From positions 1 to 10,933 of the forward strand of contig JACGMN010000056.1 in the NCBI GenBank assembly GCA_014061035.1: 10,933 nt of DNA. Direction: 5' to 3'. Both the position numbers and the translations under genes were made by a program. The notes under the pieces were generated by a model. It was not told the origin of the DNA, ran no database searches, and saw nothing but the letters and a program-made list of their open reading frames with translations. The DNA comes from Candidatus Methanophagales archaeon. Lineage in GTDB: Archaea; Halobacteriota; Syntropharchaeia; Alkanophagales; Methanospirareceae. Position 1 is the stretch's first letter; every line of letters begins with the position of its first letter. Below, in pieces: positions 1 through 6,669 of this stretch.

Positions 1-2
1 AA

Positions 3-324
3 GTGCCCCTTCGTTCGCACTCTCGTCTAACAGCGGATAAAAGGGAAATCAAAGATTTCCCAAAATTGCCTTCGGCAACTTCTTTTATCCGCAAACCGAT
101 GCATGAACGACTTTACTTGAAGGAGCGAGAACAGAACGATTTTATCGAACTCTTTATCAGCATCCTTTATTACGACTTAAAAAACCCGCTGTTCAACATC
201 ATGGGATACAATGAACTCATTGGAGATATATGCCCGGATGTTGAAGTATGAAGTCAAGGCATCACAATTCCTTAAGCACATCTTTCTTAACATGCTCGAT
301 AATGATATTCTGTTGTTTCTCTGA
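3..324 (+). pseudogene. Decayed histidine kinase remnant (dimerisation domain only)
   Basis: A reading frame open from the window edge to the TGA at 249-251 contains ILYYDLKNPLFNIMGY at about residues 54-69. This closely resembles the H-box helix of archaeal sensor kinases (usual form L-x-H-D-L-K-N-P-L), but the phospho-accepting His is Tyr. The match stops near residue 73. In the frame shifted by one base, positions 232-324 read on as ARMLKYEVKASQFLKHIFLN and a few more residues, which resembles the second helix of a HisKA domain, before a TGA at 322-324. I see no N-box or G-box ATPase domain afterwards. The best reading is a frameshifted, truncated kinase pseudogene that has lost both its catalytic domain and its His. 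Residues 11-30 are encoded by a palindrome (33-92) and do not look kinase-like. The upstream part lies outside the window, so a longer sensor region cannot be excluded. Confidence 0.55.
33..92. repeat. Compact palindromic element able to fold as a three-way junction
   Basis: An 11-bp perfect outer stem (GCGGATAAAAG at 33-43 with CTTTTATCCGC at 82-92) encloses two further hairpins. One is GGGAAATC (43-50) with GATTTCCC (54-61) and an AAA loop. The other is TTGCC (66-70) with GGCAA (74-78) and a TTC loop. Nearly every base of the 60-nt unit is paired. It lies in frame in the kinase remnant, immediately before the recognisable kinase sequence. A dispersed palindromic repeat (REP- or MITE-like) inserted in the gene is the likeliest explanation, but no second copy is visible in this window. 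Confidence 0.6.
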
Positions 325-459
325 CTCCAACGACTGCCTCTGCCATGCTCATGTTCGCAGAACGGTAAAACATCCTTACCTTTGTTTTATCTTTCGTGAT
401 GACTGGTCTCCGGTCTCTCCTGTCTATCAGCCGCATTCTTGTGATTTACTCGAACTCTC
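325..459. other. Intergenic stretch between kinase remnant and operon end
   Basis: This stretch holds no gene I can support. A small hairpin, GGTAA (364-368) with TTACC (376-380), is followed on the plus strand by a T-rich run (381-392). It could end transcription coming from the left. No clear T-tract terminator for the archaellum operon (minus strand) is visible here. Confidence 0.3.
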
Positions 460-867
460 TCACCCCCACCTTCTCTGCACATCATTCAATACCTCTCTTC
501 CCAGGTCTAATAGTTCGTCTGCCCTGAGATCCCCTGCCGCATCTATCTCTTTTTTTAGCGCCATATCCACCTTCTCCACCCTTTTTTCGTCCTCTTTCTT
601 TAAACTCGCAATCAACTCATCTTCGCTCTCGCTATAGCCCTCTTCTTCTAACTCTTCTTTATCTTCTCTCTCTTCCTGCTCTTTTCCGTATCCTTCCAGG
701 CTTCCAGCTTTCCTCTGCAACCACAGCTTTTCTAAATCCTCGGTATCCCCTAATTCTAAACTACCGCCCTCTATCGCATCCGCGTTATCAAGCTCGTCCA
801 GCGCTTTTAGCACTTCTTCCTCTTCTTTCTTCTTTCTTCTTCCGAAGAATCTTCCTAAGAAGCTCAT
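460..867 (-). CDS. Small highly charged protein of unknown function, last gene of archaellum operon
   Basis: I do not recognise this 135-residue protein. Its N-terminus, MSFLGRFFGRRKKK, is a short hydrophobic or amphipathic patch followed by a basic cluster, a pattern that could bind the inner membrane face. The middle (about residues 15-100) is rich in Glu, Asp and Lys, probably helical or partly disordered. The C-terminus (about 108-132) has a more regular amphipathic helix containing DLRADELLDLGREVLND. There is no signal peptide or membrane span. The start is well supported by a perfect GGAGGTGA at 879-886, 11 nt upstream, one of the strongest ribosome-binding sites in the window. It follows flaJ by only 28 nt and is read in the same direction, so it is probably co-transcribed. 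A role as a cytoplasmic accessory to the archaellum motor is inference from position. The overlapping plus-strand frame is a shadow. Confidence 0.8.
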   Translation of the reverse strand: MSFLGRFFGRRKKKEEEEVLKALDELDNADAIEGGSLELGDTEDLEKLWLQRKAGSLEGYGKEQEEREDKEELEEEGYSESEDELIASLKKEDEKRVEKVDMALKKEIDAAGDLRADELLDLGREVLNDVQRRWG

Positions 868-878
868 TCTTTTCTATT

Positions 879-886
879 CACCTCCT
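879..886 (-). promoter_or_regulatory. Strong Shine-Dalgarno for the 135-residue protein
   Basis: The minus strand reads GGAGGTGA, fully complementary to the archaeal 16S rRNA 3' end. It lies 11 nt before the ATG at 867 and just after the flaJ stop codon at 896-898, so the last gene of the operon should be translated efficiently and independently of flaJ. Confidence 0.75.
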
Positions 887-895
887 AACTGCTAT

Positions 896-2389
896 TCAAT
901 ATTCAAGGATGAAGATATTATCCACCATTATCGGGACCGCGAAGACGACGGCAGCAGAAACAAGGAACAGAAGAGAGAAGTAGAAGCAGAGCGTGTAGTT
1001 GCTGCCACCGACAGCGAATTTTGTTGCGAGTGCATTGGCAATCGTGAGGATAAGGACGATGACAATCACGAAATTTGCAATGAAGGCGAGATCAACGTTA
1101 CCGCCTATATTAAAACCTATACCTGCCGGCATACCCACCGCACCGCCTCCTATCTCTGCCGCTTCCTTCTCCATCATCTCCGCTAATGCATTATTAAACG
1201 AGAACAATATCTGGTACACGAAGATGAGGACACCGCTCATCGCGGCATGGAGAGGTATCATAAGATTCATAAAACCTGAGGAGACAAGCTTCCTTTTTGA
1301 CCTCAGCAATGTTATTCTCAATGATGATCTGGAAACGGTCTCGCCTATCTTTGCCGGGTCGCCTCCGAGTTCTACGGCATCTAAGAATATCTTTGTATAC
1401 TTGTTTATCAATTCGGAGCCGGTTTCCCCAACGAAATTATACCAGCATACCTTCGGTTTTATTCCATTAATCAACCTTTTATACAACCTATCTACGCTCT
1501 CTTCTAACGAAGCTATTGATTTCTTATCAAGATGAGTCATTGCCTGCGTGAGCGTAGTGCCCGTAGTTCCTGCGATAGAGCCGAGACTTTTTAAGAACGA
1601 TGCGATGTCGTTATCTGCTTTCTCTATCTTCTTATCGTCTATCATACCGACTATACCCACAGGAGCAAGTAAGCAGGAGATGATAAGAAATACCACCCAG
1701 GGTTCCACTCCTATCAGCACTGAAATAATTGAGGTAATACCGATCACGGGAAGGATAACGATACACATTCTTCTCGCTATCTCCTGCTCTTTTGACTTCA
1801 CCGGCAGTGAATGCACCGTTCTCTCGTAAGGACTTACACGGTAGATGACATAGACGCCGAAAGAAGCAGTGAAGCAGGCTAAAACGCCTGATAGAATAGA
1901 GATAATATATACATTACCCAGCGCGAATAGCATGGAGCTTATAAGCACAATAGTAACGACAAGCGTTAGAGAAACGAGCAACGCGGTATACGCATCCGTC
2001 CACTTATTCATTGTTTTTACGTCGCGTTCATATTTGTTTGTATATACGTTTATCATCCTTTCTACCTCACCACCTAAGAATTCCTCCTCCTTCTCACCCG
2101 TGGATAATGCGTTTGAGAACCGCAGAAGGAAGTCCTTAATGGACGGATGAGTGGCTTCCTTCGCAACTATCTTGCATGCATTCGTATATTCATAGCCGTA
2201 ATTCTTCGTTAACAGGTGTATCTTCTTCAAGTATTTCGGTAGAATGCCCGCTTGCTGACTACCGAGTCTAAAGATTTTATCCCTGCTTATATCCGCGGTT
2301 GCGATAGATGATAGGTAAGTGAGCGTGTCGAAGAGGTCGAGCATAATTGCCTGGTCTTCTTTTATCTGCCTTCTCACATCTATCTTCAT
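896..2389 (-). CDS. flaJ: Archaellum membrane platform protein FlaJ (ArlJ)
   Basis: FlaJ is the polytopic membrane protein (T2SF/TadC family) on which the ATPase FlaI acts during archaellin assembly and rotation. The 497-residue product has a soluble N-terminal helical region, a hydrophobic block of paired spans (TALLVSLTLVVTIVLISSML and the following segment, then CIVILPVIGITSIISVLI and the following segment), a long cytoplasmic loop starting DDKKIEKADNDIASFLKSLG, and a C-terminal group of spans. This arrangement is typical of the family. I chose the ATG at 2387-2389 (MKIDVRRQIKED). The frame is open to 2461, but the extra 24 residues would overlap the flaI 3' end and look like a shadow of it. 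The start lies 4 nt beyond the flaI stop, with AAGGAAGG about 17 nt upstream inside flaI. Length is slightly below the usual 550 or so residues. Confidence 0.9.
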   Translation of the reverse strand: MKIDVRRQIKEDQAIMLDLFDTLTYLSSIATADISRDKIFRLGSQQAGILPKYLKKIHLLTKNYGYEYTNACKIVAKEATHPSIKDFLLRFSNALSTGEKEEEFLGGEVERMINVYTNKYERDVKTMNKWTDAYTALLVSLTLVVTIVLISSMLFALGNVYIISILSGVLACFTASFGVYVIYRVSPYERTVHSLPVKSKEQEIARRMCIVILPVIGITSIISVLIGVEPWVVFLIISCLLAPVGIVGMIDDKKIEKADNDIASFLKSLGSIAGTTGTTLTQAMTHLDKKSIASLEESVDRLYKRLINGIKPKVCWYNFVGETGSELINKYTKIFLDAVELGGDPAKIGETVSRSSLRITLLRSKRKLVSSGFMNLMIPLHAAMSGVLIFVYQILFSFNNALAEMMEKEAAEIGGGAVGMPAGIGFNIGGNVDLAFIANFVIVIVLILTIANALATKFAVGGSNYTLCFYFSLLFLVSAAVVFAVPIMVDNIFILEY

Positions 2390-2393
2390 TTTC

Positions 2394-4160
2394 TTATACG
2401 GCAATACCTTCCTTTTCCAGTTTCGAGAGCACCCCGAACAAGCCGTGGAAGTCGGTAACACCTGCTTTATGCACTTTTTGCAGTATTCGCGCTCTTTTCC
2501 CTATCTCTCTATATATCATCATCCTCTTATCATTCGGAATCCCCCTCTTCAACGCTATTTTTTCCTCCAGTAAATACGAGTTCATATTCCCGGTGAACTC
2601 GAACTTATCGGTTACGGGATTCCACCGGAAGACTTCAACGAAACTGAAAGAGTCATCAGCAGGGTCGTATTTTACGATCTCATTTATGCTCGTTACTCTT
2701 CTCACCGTTTTACCATCTTTCCCTCTCACGGAATTCTGTATAACAACGATGTTCAGGTTGTCCACATAGATCTTCGGGACGCTTATGGGGTACCCGGTTA
2801 GTCTCTGGATGAGCTTCTCTACCGAAGAGGCATGGAAGGTGCTCATCACCGAATGCCCTGTCTGCATTCCCTGAAACGCGATATTCCCCTCTATCCCCCT
2901 TATCTCTCCTATTATTATCTCGTTTGGGCGTTGTCGCAGAGCGGCTTTCAAGAGGTCGAACATCCCTACTCCCGCACTTTCACTCTCTCTCTTACCTTCC
3001 GCGGTTCTTATTACCTCTCTTATCCAGTTCTTATGCGGTACCTGAAGTTCCGGCGTGTCTTCTATTGAGACAAGCTTTGCATTGGCAGGTATAAAAGTAG
3101 TCAGGGCATTCATCATAGTCGTCTTACCTGATGCAGTCTCTCCTGCTATGAAACAGTTCATTCCCTCACGAAGACATAACCAGAGATAAGCAGCCATTAC
3201 GTAATCGAGGGTGCCGAACTCTATAAGTTGAAGCACGCTGAGCGGAGTTTCGCTGAACTTCCGGATGGTAAAATTCGAGCCTCTCTTCGATATGTCAGAC
3301 CCGAAAACGATGTTTATCCTTGAGCCGTCGGGTAATGTGGCATCCACGATTGGATTACGGTAAGATACCGGTTTTCCAATCTTCTCAGCTAATTGTATGA
3401 CGAACGCGTCTAAATCTTCCGCGTCTTCAAAGCTTATCGTGGACTTCAGTGATTCAAATATCTTATGCTCTACAAATAACTGTCCTACTCCGGAGCAACT
3501 GATATCTTCAATGTAAGGGTCGTGAATAAAAGGCTCTAAAATGCCCAACCCGACTTTATCCCTTATCATGAGGTATTTTATCGCTCTTAGCTCCTCCAAC
3601 GTTACCTGCAATTTGTTATTGTTCCGGAATTGAAACTTAAAAAAAACTTTCTTTAATCTTCCAATACCGCCGTTGTTATATCCCCCGTTCCCATCTCCTC
3701 CAGTTATTTCACAGACCATATCAATGCATTTCTCAAGAATAACTCGCTTCTCTTCTTTGTTCTTCGGCTCTTCAAATTGATCTACGAGGTTCGCTATCCT
3801 CGTCTCCACTTCTTCAACCAGAGCATCGAAATTCTCTACCAGAACCGGCTCAAGGGGGATGTAATTATTCTGGTCCCCTTTTTTATCCGGAGATATATGC
3901 ACCGCTATCTGGTCATTCACGGGATAAATCAGGTTTGGAGTCCTCATATTTTTCATCTTGCGAGTGAGCACAGGGTAAAATTTCGGTGTGCCTATCTCTT
4001 CTATCGGAATCATGTGCAAATACCGGAGGACATGCATGCCCTTCCTCACGTATTCCTTCCCCTCCACGGGCAACAGACGATATAAGCTGCACTGCATTAA
4101 CCCTGCACTGCTGTGCTCTACTATTTTCCGTGTCTCGAAAGGAAGTTCTATACTCGGCAT
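2394..4160 (-). CDS. flaI: Archaellum motor ATPase FlaI (ArlI)
   Basis: FlaI is the hexameric type II/IV secretion-family ATPase that powers archaellum assembly and rotation at the inner membrane face. The 588-residue protein shows the full motif set: Walker A GETASGKTT (340-348), Asp box VSIEDTPEL (364-372), Walker B EIIIGEIRG (414-422) and His box GMQTGHSVMSTFHASS (431-446). The N-terminal domain carries the family pattern GLGILEPFIHDPYIEDISC (204-222) and LPDGSRINIVF (276-286). An unusual Gly/Asn-rich stretch, GGDGNGGYNNGGIG (154-167), lies in the N-domain and is probably a flexible loop. The ATG at 4158-4160 is one base after the flaH stop (4162-4164), so the two are translationally coupled. 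The next gene, flaJ, encodes its membrane partner. The overlapping plus-strand frames are shadows. Secretion and pilus ATPases share the motifs, but the neighbours settle the assignment. Confidence 0.96.
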   Translation of the reverse strand: MPSIELPFETRKIVEHSSAGLMQCSLYRLLPVEGKEYVRKGMHVLRYLHMIPIEEIGTPKFYPVLTRKMKNMRTPNLIYPVNDQIAVHISPDKKGDQNNYIPLEPVLVENFDALVEEVETRIANLVDQFEEPKNKEEKRVILEKCIDMVCEITGGDGNGGYNNGGIGRLKKVFFKFQFRNNNKLQVTLEELRAIKYLMIRDKVGLGILEPFIHDPYIEDISCSGVGQLFVEHKIFESLKSTISFEDAEDLDAFVIQLAEKIGKPVSYRNPIVDATLPDGSRINIVFGSDISKRGSNFTIRKFSETPLSVLQLIEFGTLDYVMAAYLWLCLREGMNCFIAGETASGKTTMMNALTTFIPANAKLVSIEDTPELQVPHKNWIREVIRTAEGKRESESAGVGMFDLLKAALRQRPNEIIIGEIRGIEGNIAFQGMQTGHSVMSTFHASSVEKLIQRLTGYPISVPKIYVDNLNIVVIQNSVRGKDGKTVRRVTSINEIVKYDPADDSFSFVEVFRWNPVTDKFEFTGNMNSYLLEEKIALKRGIPNDKRMMIYREIGKRARILQKVHKAGVTDFHGLFGVLSKLEKEGIAV

Positions 4161-4161
4161 T

Positions 4162-4911
4162 TTATGCTTTTGCCTTTGAAAGCGGAATTATCCGGAATCC
4201 AAATCCGGGTTCGATCTCAAATGCGATTATATTCCCGGTAGTCTTTTGAGCGCCTCTTATCTTCGCTACCTTCATTGTTTTTACCAGCTTATTCTCCATC
4301 TCTTCTATCCGCAATGAGAGATGCGCATCGCATATAGACCGCACTCTTGTGAGCATCTCCTCACTGAATACGTAATCGTGAAGAGTGATCAGGATGGTCC
4401 TGTTGGAATCACATAGATTTTTACATGCGGTGAAGAAATCGATGACATCGCGCTCTGATGCGTGAGAGACGAATACATTGAGCGAATCAATGAGGATTAC
4501 CTCTTCCTCCTTCCTCTCCATGTCCGAAGCAATGTGATTTAAAAAAGGGACATCTTCCATCCATTCGGTCCCCCTCACACGAATAGGATAGATTTTAAAC
4601 TTTCCGAGGATGAAATAATCAGATACATCAAAGGCTAAGGAGTCCATCTGTTTCAAGAGGCTCTTCGCCGTGTTCTCAGTGGTATAAGAAGCGACGGTGA
4701 AGCCCTGTTGTGCCGCACCCCATGCGATTTGTTGGGTTAAAACACTCTTTCCCGCGGCATTGGGACCCTCGATAAGAGTAAGAGAGCAGACAGGTATCCC
4801 TCCTCCTATCTTCTTGTCTATCTCGGCATTTCCGCTGGTAAGCACGTCCTTTTGCTCATAAGAAGCCGTGATTTTTATCTCTTCTTCTTCTTCTTCTTCT
4901 TCTTCTTCCAT
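4162..4911 (-). CDS. flaH: Archaellum KaiC-family ATP-binding protein FlaH (ArlH)
   Basis: FlaH is a RecA/KaiC-fold ATP-binding protein that forms a ring under the motor and interacts with FlaI. The 249-residue product has Walker A GPNAAGKS (49-56) and the Walker B strand VILIDSLN (138-145), without an obvious adjacent catalytic Glu. Known FlaH proteins bind ATP but hydrolyse it poorly, so this fits. The opening LTSGNAEIDKKIGGGIP (24-40) is the usual KaiC-family lead-in. The N-terminus is odd: Met followed by ten Glu (2-11), encoded mostly by a GAA repeat. The start at 4909-4911 is supported by GGTGA at 4916-4920. A start inside the poly-Glu tract is impossible because no Met, Val or Leu occurs there. 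The gene follows a 113-nt gap after flaF and abuts flaI. Confidence 0.93.
   Translation of the reverse strand: MEEEEEEEEEEIKITASYEQKDVLTSGNAEIDKKIGGGIPVCSLTLIEGPNAAGKSVLTQQIAWGAAQQGFTVASYTTENTAKSLLKQMDSLAFDVSDYFILGKFKIYPIRVRGTEWMEDVPFLNHIASDMERKEEEVILIDSLNVFVSHASERDVIDFFTACKNLCDSNRTILITLHDYVFSEEMLTRVRSICDAHLSLRIEEMENKLVKTMKVAKIRGAQKTTGNIIAFEIEPGFGFRIIPLSKAKA
4879..4911 (-). repeat. GAA trinucleotide repeat encoding poly-Glu at the FlaH N-terminus
   Basis: Reading on the minus strand, the ATG of flaH is followed by a run of GAA codons ended by a GAG. A perfect trinucleotide tract like this can change length by slippage, but only by whole codons, so it would lengthen or shorten the Glu run without shifting the frame. 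Confidence 0.8.
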
Positions 4912-5024
4912 TTCTTCACCATTTATAAATTTAAAGCAGAGGGTAAAAAAGCTTTTGATAAATCTACTTTCTTTAACAGATAGTTGCAGTTATATTAACA
5001 GATAATCGAAAATATTTTTTATTA
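4912..5024 (-). promoter_or_regulatory. flaF-flaH intergenic region with possible internal promoter and paired repeats
   Basis: This 113-nt AT-rich gap is the only sizeable one in the flaG-flaJ part of the operon. Read on the minus strand it holds a T-rich run just after the flaF stop (ATATTTTTTATT), two identical TATCTGTTAA sequences (4973-4982 and 4995-5004) 22 bp apart, and a TATA-like TTAATATAAC overlapping the upstream copy. A second TATA-like sequence (4921-4930) is too close to the flaH start to act at the usual distance. An internal promoter for flaHIJ with a two-site operator would explain this, but it is inference. Confidence 0.35.
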
Positions 5025-5543
5025 TTAGAAATATCCGGAATCCGGGACTCCGTTTGGCATAACTATCTTCAGCCAGTTACTGCTGCCCGGTTCCATCCCA
5101 TCTAAAACTCTAATCCATATCTCCATCTGCTCACCAGGGTCAAAGAAGCCCGGATTTATCAAGTCCGGTGAGATGCTCACAACTGTCCAGTGGTCATTCT
5201 CAGGTGGTGAAGTCTCAGTGTAAGGTATCCACTTGAAGACATATCCCCGTGCTGCGCCTACGACATCATAATATACAAACACATCTATATGATTGAAGTC
5301 TGAGTTTAATATCTTCGTGGAGCCGGTGTTATTGAGCTTGACGGAGATGTCATTCTGGCTGGAGCGGTTTATATCTACTATTTCTATCTCAGTTTTAAGC
5401 CGTTCATTATCTATTTCATTCGCGTTCCGTAGCGATTCGGAGAGTGTATCCATGCTGAACAGAGTTACAGTTATACTGAGGTAAGATGCGGTTCCGATGA
5501 TTACGAGCATCGCGATAGTAGCGAAGATAGTTCCGAAGCCCAT
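5025..5543 (-). CDS. flaF: Archaellum stator-type protein FlaF (ArlF)
   Basis: FlaF anchors the motor to the cell envelope from outside the membrane, working with FlaG. The 172-residue product begins MGFGTIFATIAMLVIIGTAS, the MGF start plus a single N-terminal membrane helix characteristic of FlaF. A linker helix follows (SLRNANEIDNERLKTEIEIVD), then a beta-rich extracytoplasmic domain with the archaellin-like elements VKLNNTGSTKI (68-78) and FFDPGEQMEIWIRVLD (134-149). The gene starts 8 nt after the flaG stop. FlaF and FlaG are related folds and are easily swapped in annotation. I assign this one as FlaF from the MGF N-terminus, and the upstream one as FlaG from MAESAIT. The order flaG then flaF matches some crenarchaeal operons. 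Confidence 0.8.
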   Translation of the reverse strand: MGFGTIFATIAMLVIIGTASYLSITVTLFSMDTLSESLRNANEIDNERLKTEIEIVDINRSSQNDISVKLNNTGSTKILNSDFNHIDVFVYYDVVGAARGYVFKWIPYTETSPPENDHWTVVSISPDLINPGFFDPGEQMEIWIRVLDGMEPGSSNWLKIVMPNGVPDSGYF

Positions 5544-5551
5544 CTTTTCTT

Positions 5552-6031
5552 TTATATCGAGAACTTATATTCATCAGAGACCGCGTTATAAAGCACGATC
5601 TTGAAGTAATAGTCGCCTCTGGTGATTTCTCTACTGGTATTTATCGTTATCTTGATGGTCTCTCCGAAGTCCCATCTCCCGTTTCTGTTATTATCATTCT
5701 CAATACTATAATTCCAGGAAGGAGCGACAGAGCCGTAAGAGAATCGTCGGAAGTTATCTGTTTCGCCGAAGAAGATGTCAGAGTGTTCTATCTGCGAAGG
5801 AGCGAGTTGAGTAGAGCCGATATTTTTCACCCAGAAGAATCCATACGAAGATTGATTCGTCGCCGCGATTATCGCGACTGAAGTCTCGATTCGTTCGCCG
5901 AGCAGGACAGAGGTTGAGACAGCAGAAGATACGGCGCGATTCATCGCAGGATACATCGCACTGACGAGCACGGTAGCGCAAATAATGCATGCAATAGTAA
6001 TTATTGAAAGTGTTATCGCGCTTTCAGCCAT
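5552..6031 (-). CDS. flaG: Archaellum stator-type protein FlaG (ArlG)
   Basis: FlaG forms filaments in the pseudoperiplasm that, capped by FlaF, tether the archaellum motor to the S-layer. The 159-residue product starts MAESAITLSIITIACIICAT, an uncleaved N-terminal membrane helix typical of FlaG. The external beta domain carries FFWVKNIGSTQL (65-76), the conserved N-x-G-S/T hairpin of the archaellin-like fold, and GRWDFGETIKITI (117-129). The ATG at 6029-6031 lies inside the preceding adaptor gene, giving a 19-nt overlap and therefore tight translational coupling. A 70-residue minus-strand frame at 5778-5990 is a shadow. The FlaF/FlaG distinction rests on the N-terminus, so a swap with the next gene remains possible. 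Confidence 0.8.
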   Translation of the reverse strand: MAESAITLSIITIACIICATVLVSAMYPAMNRAVSSAVSTSVLLGERIETSVAIIAATNQSSYGFFWVKNIGSTQLAPSQIEHSDIFFGETDNFRRFSYGSVAPSWNYSIENDNNRNGRWDFGETIKITINTSREITRGDYYFKIVLYNAVSDEYKFSI

Positions 6032-6669
6032 CTCTCAAGCTCATCCTCCGAGAGCAGTAACGGCGTCTGTGCTCCTGTTTCACCGGTCACAATCAGGTCT
6101 AACTGGTAAATAGCGAGGATACAATCTTTCATCTCTATCTTATCCTTATCCACGGAATCCGCGGTGGAGAGGTCTTCGATTTTATAAATCAACTCTTTTG
6201 TCTCTTCCGGCAGCCGCCCTGTGAGTGCGTATAACATAATGAGTTCGTTTAATTTATCCTTTCCGAGAGTGGCAAGCGAGTTGTCCACCCATTTCATCAG
6301 TTGCGTGAGTGCGAAGATGTCTATCTTCTCTCCGGCTTTAACTTTGGGCCGTGCCCTATCTTTATCTGGTCTTGCAACGGACATGGACGATGGAGCTACT
6401 TCAAGTTCCGGTTCCGGTTCCGGTTCCTGTTCCGGTTCCTCTTCCTCCTCCTCCGGTATTCTCTCTTCTCTCATCCTGCTTTCAGCCTTCTTCTCTTCTC
6501 TCTTCTCTGTCCTGCGTGGACCGGTCTTCGCCGCCAACTGCTCAACATTTACGAACGGATTTTCGTAGTTGTTCATGAGCTCTCGTAAGTCAATGAGCAC
6601 CGTCTTTATCTCTGCTTTCACCAGTTTCAGTTCGCCTTCCAGCCCATTTATCCGCTCTATCAGTTCCAT
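6013..6669 (-). CDS. Fused archaellum adaptor, FlaC-like coiled coil plus FlaD/E domain
   Basis: FlaC, FlaD and FlaE are cytoplasmic proteins that in euryarchaea form the adaptor linking the motor to the chemotaxis input. The 218-residue product has an N-terminal coiled coil ending in NYENPFV (34-40), like the end of FlaC. A Glu/Pro-rich linker follows (about 54-92), with a run of Glu and an EPEPEPE repeat. The C-terminal domain DIFALTQLMKWVDNSLATLG (117-136) and its continuation through LYALTGRLPEETKE (146-159) is the FlaD/E family signature. One fused protein probably replaces two or three separate ones. The ATG at 6667-6669 has only a weak ribosome-binding site (GGTAG). Its 3' end overlaps flaG by 19 nt. 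Whether to call it FlaD, FlaE or FlaCE is open, so I give no symbol. The three overlapping plus-strand frames are shadows. Confidence 0.9.
   Translation of the reverse strand: MELIERINGLEGELKLVKAEIKTVLIDLRELMNNYENPFVNVEQLAAKTGPRRTEKREEKKAESRMREERIPEEEEEEPEQEPEPEPELEVAPSSMSVARPDKDRARPKVKAGEKIDIFALTQLMKWVDNSLATLGKDKLNELIMLYALTGRLPEETKELIYKIEDLSTADSVDKDKIEMKDCILAIYQLDLIVTGETGAQTPLLLSEDELERWLKAR
6406..6442. repeat. GGTTCC-type hexamer repeat encoding the EPEPEP linker
   Basis: The plus strand reads GGTTCC repeated about six times with slight variation, giving alternating Pro-Glu codons in the adaptor protein on the minus strand. The period is six bases, so length changes stay in frame and only alter the disordered linker. 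Confidence 0.65.

Noticed and set aside
287..436. A 49-codon minus-strand frame just after the last archaellum gene (starts MRLIDRRDRRPVITKDK).
   Set aside because: No ribosome-binding site, overlaps the kinase remnant on the other strand, and the sequence has no recognisable pattern. It could be a chance frame.
248..637. A 129-codon plus-strand frame rich in Ser and Leu.
   Set aside because: It overlaps the well-supported minus-strand gene at 460-867, whose acidic codons produce Ser/Leu/Phe runs on the opposite strand, and its first part has no ribosome-binding site.
2390..2461. A 24-codon N-terminal extension of FlaJ (MLPTSTACSGCSRNWKRK).
   Set aside because: It overlaps the flaI 3' end and does not look like family sequence. 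The start at 2389 sits 4 nt after the flaI stop.
4921..4930. ATTTATAAAT upstream of flaH as the flaH promoter.
   Set aside because: Its centre is only about 14 nt before the start codon, which would place the transcript start inside the gene.
6221..6588. Three overlapping plus-strand frames opposite the adaptor gene, one with SGSGSGSCSGSSSSSSG repeats.
   Set aside because: They are complementary readings of the Glu-Pro linker repeat and have no start signals.
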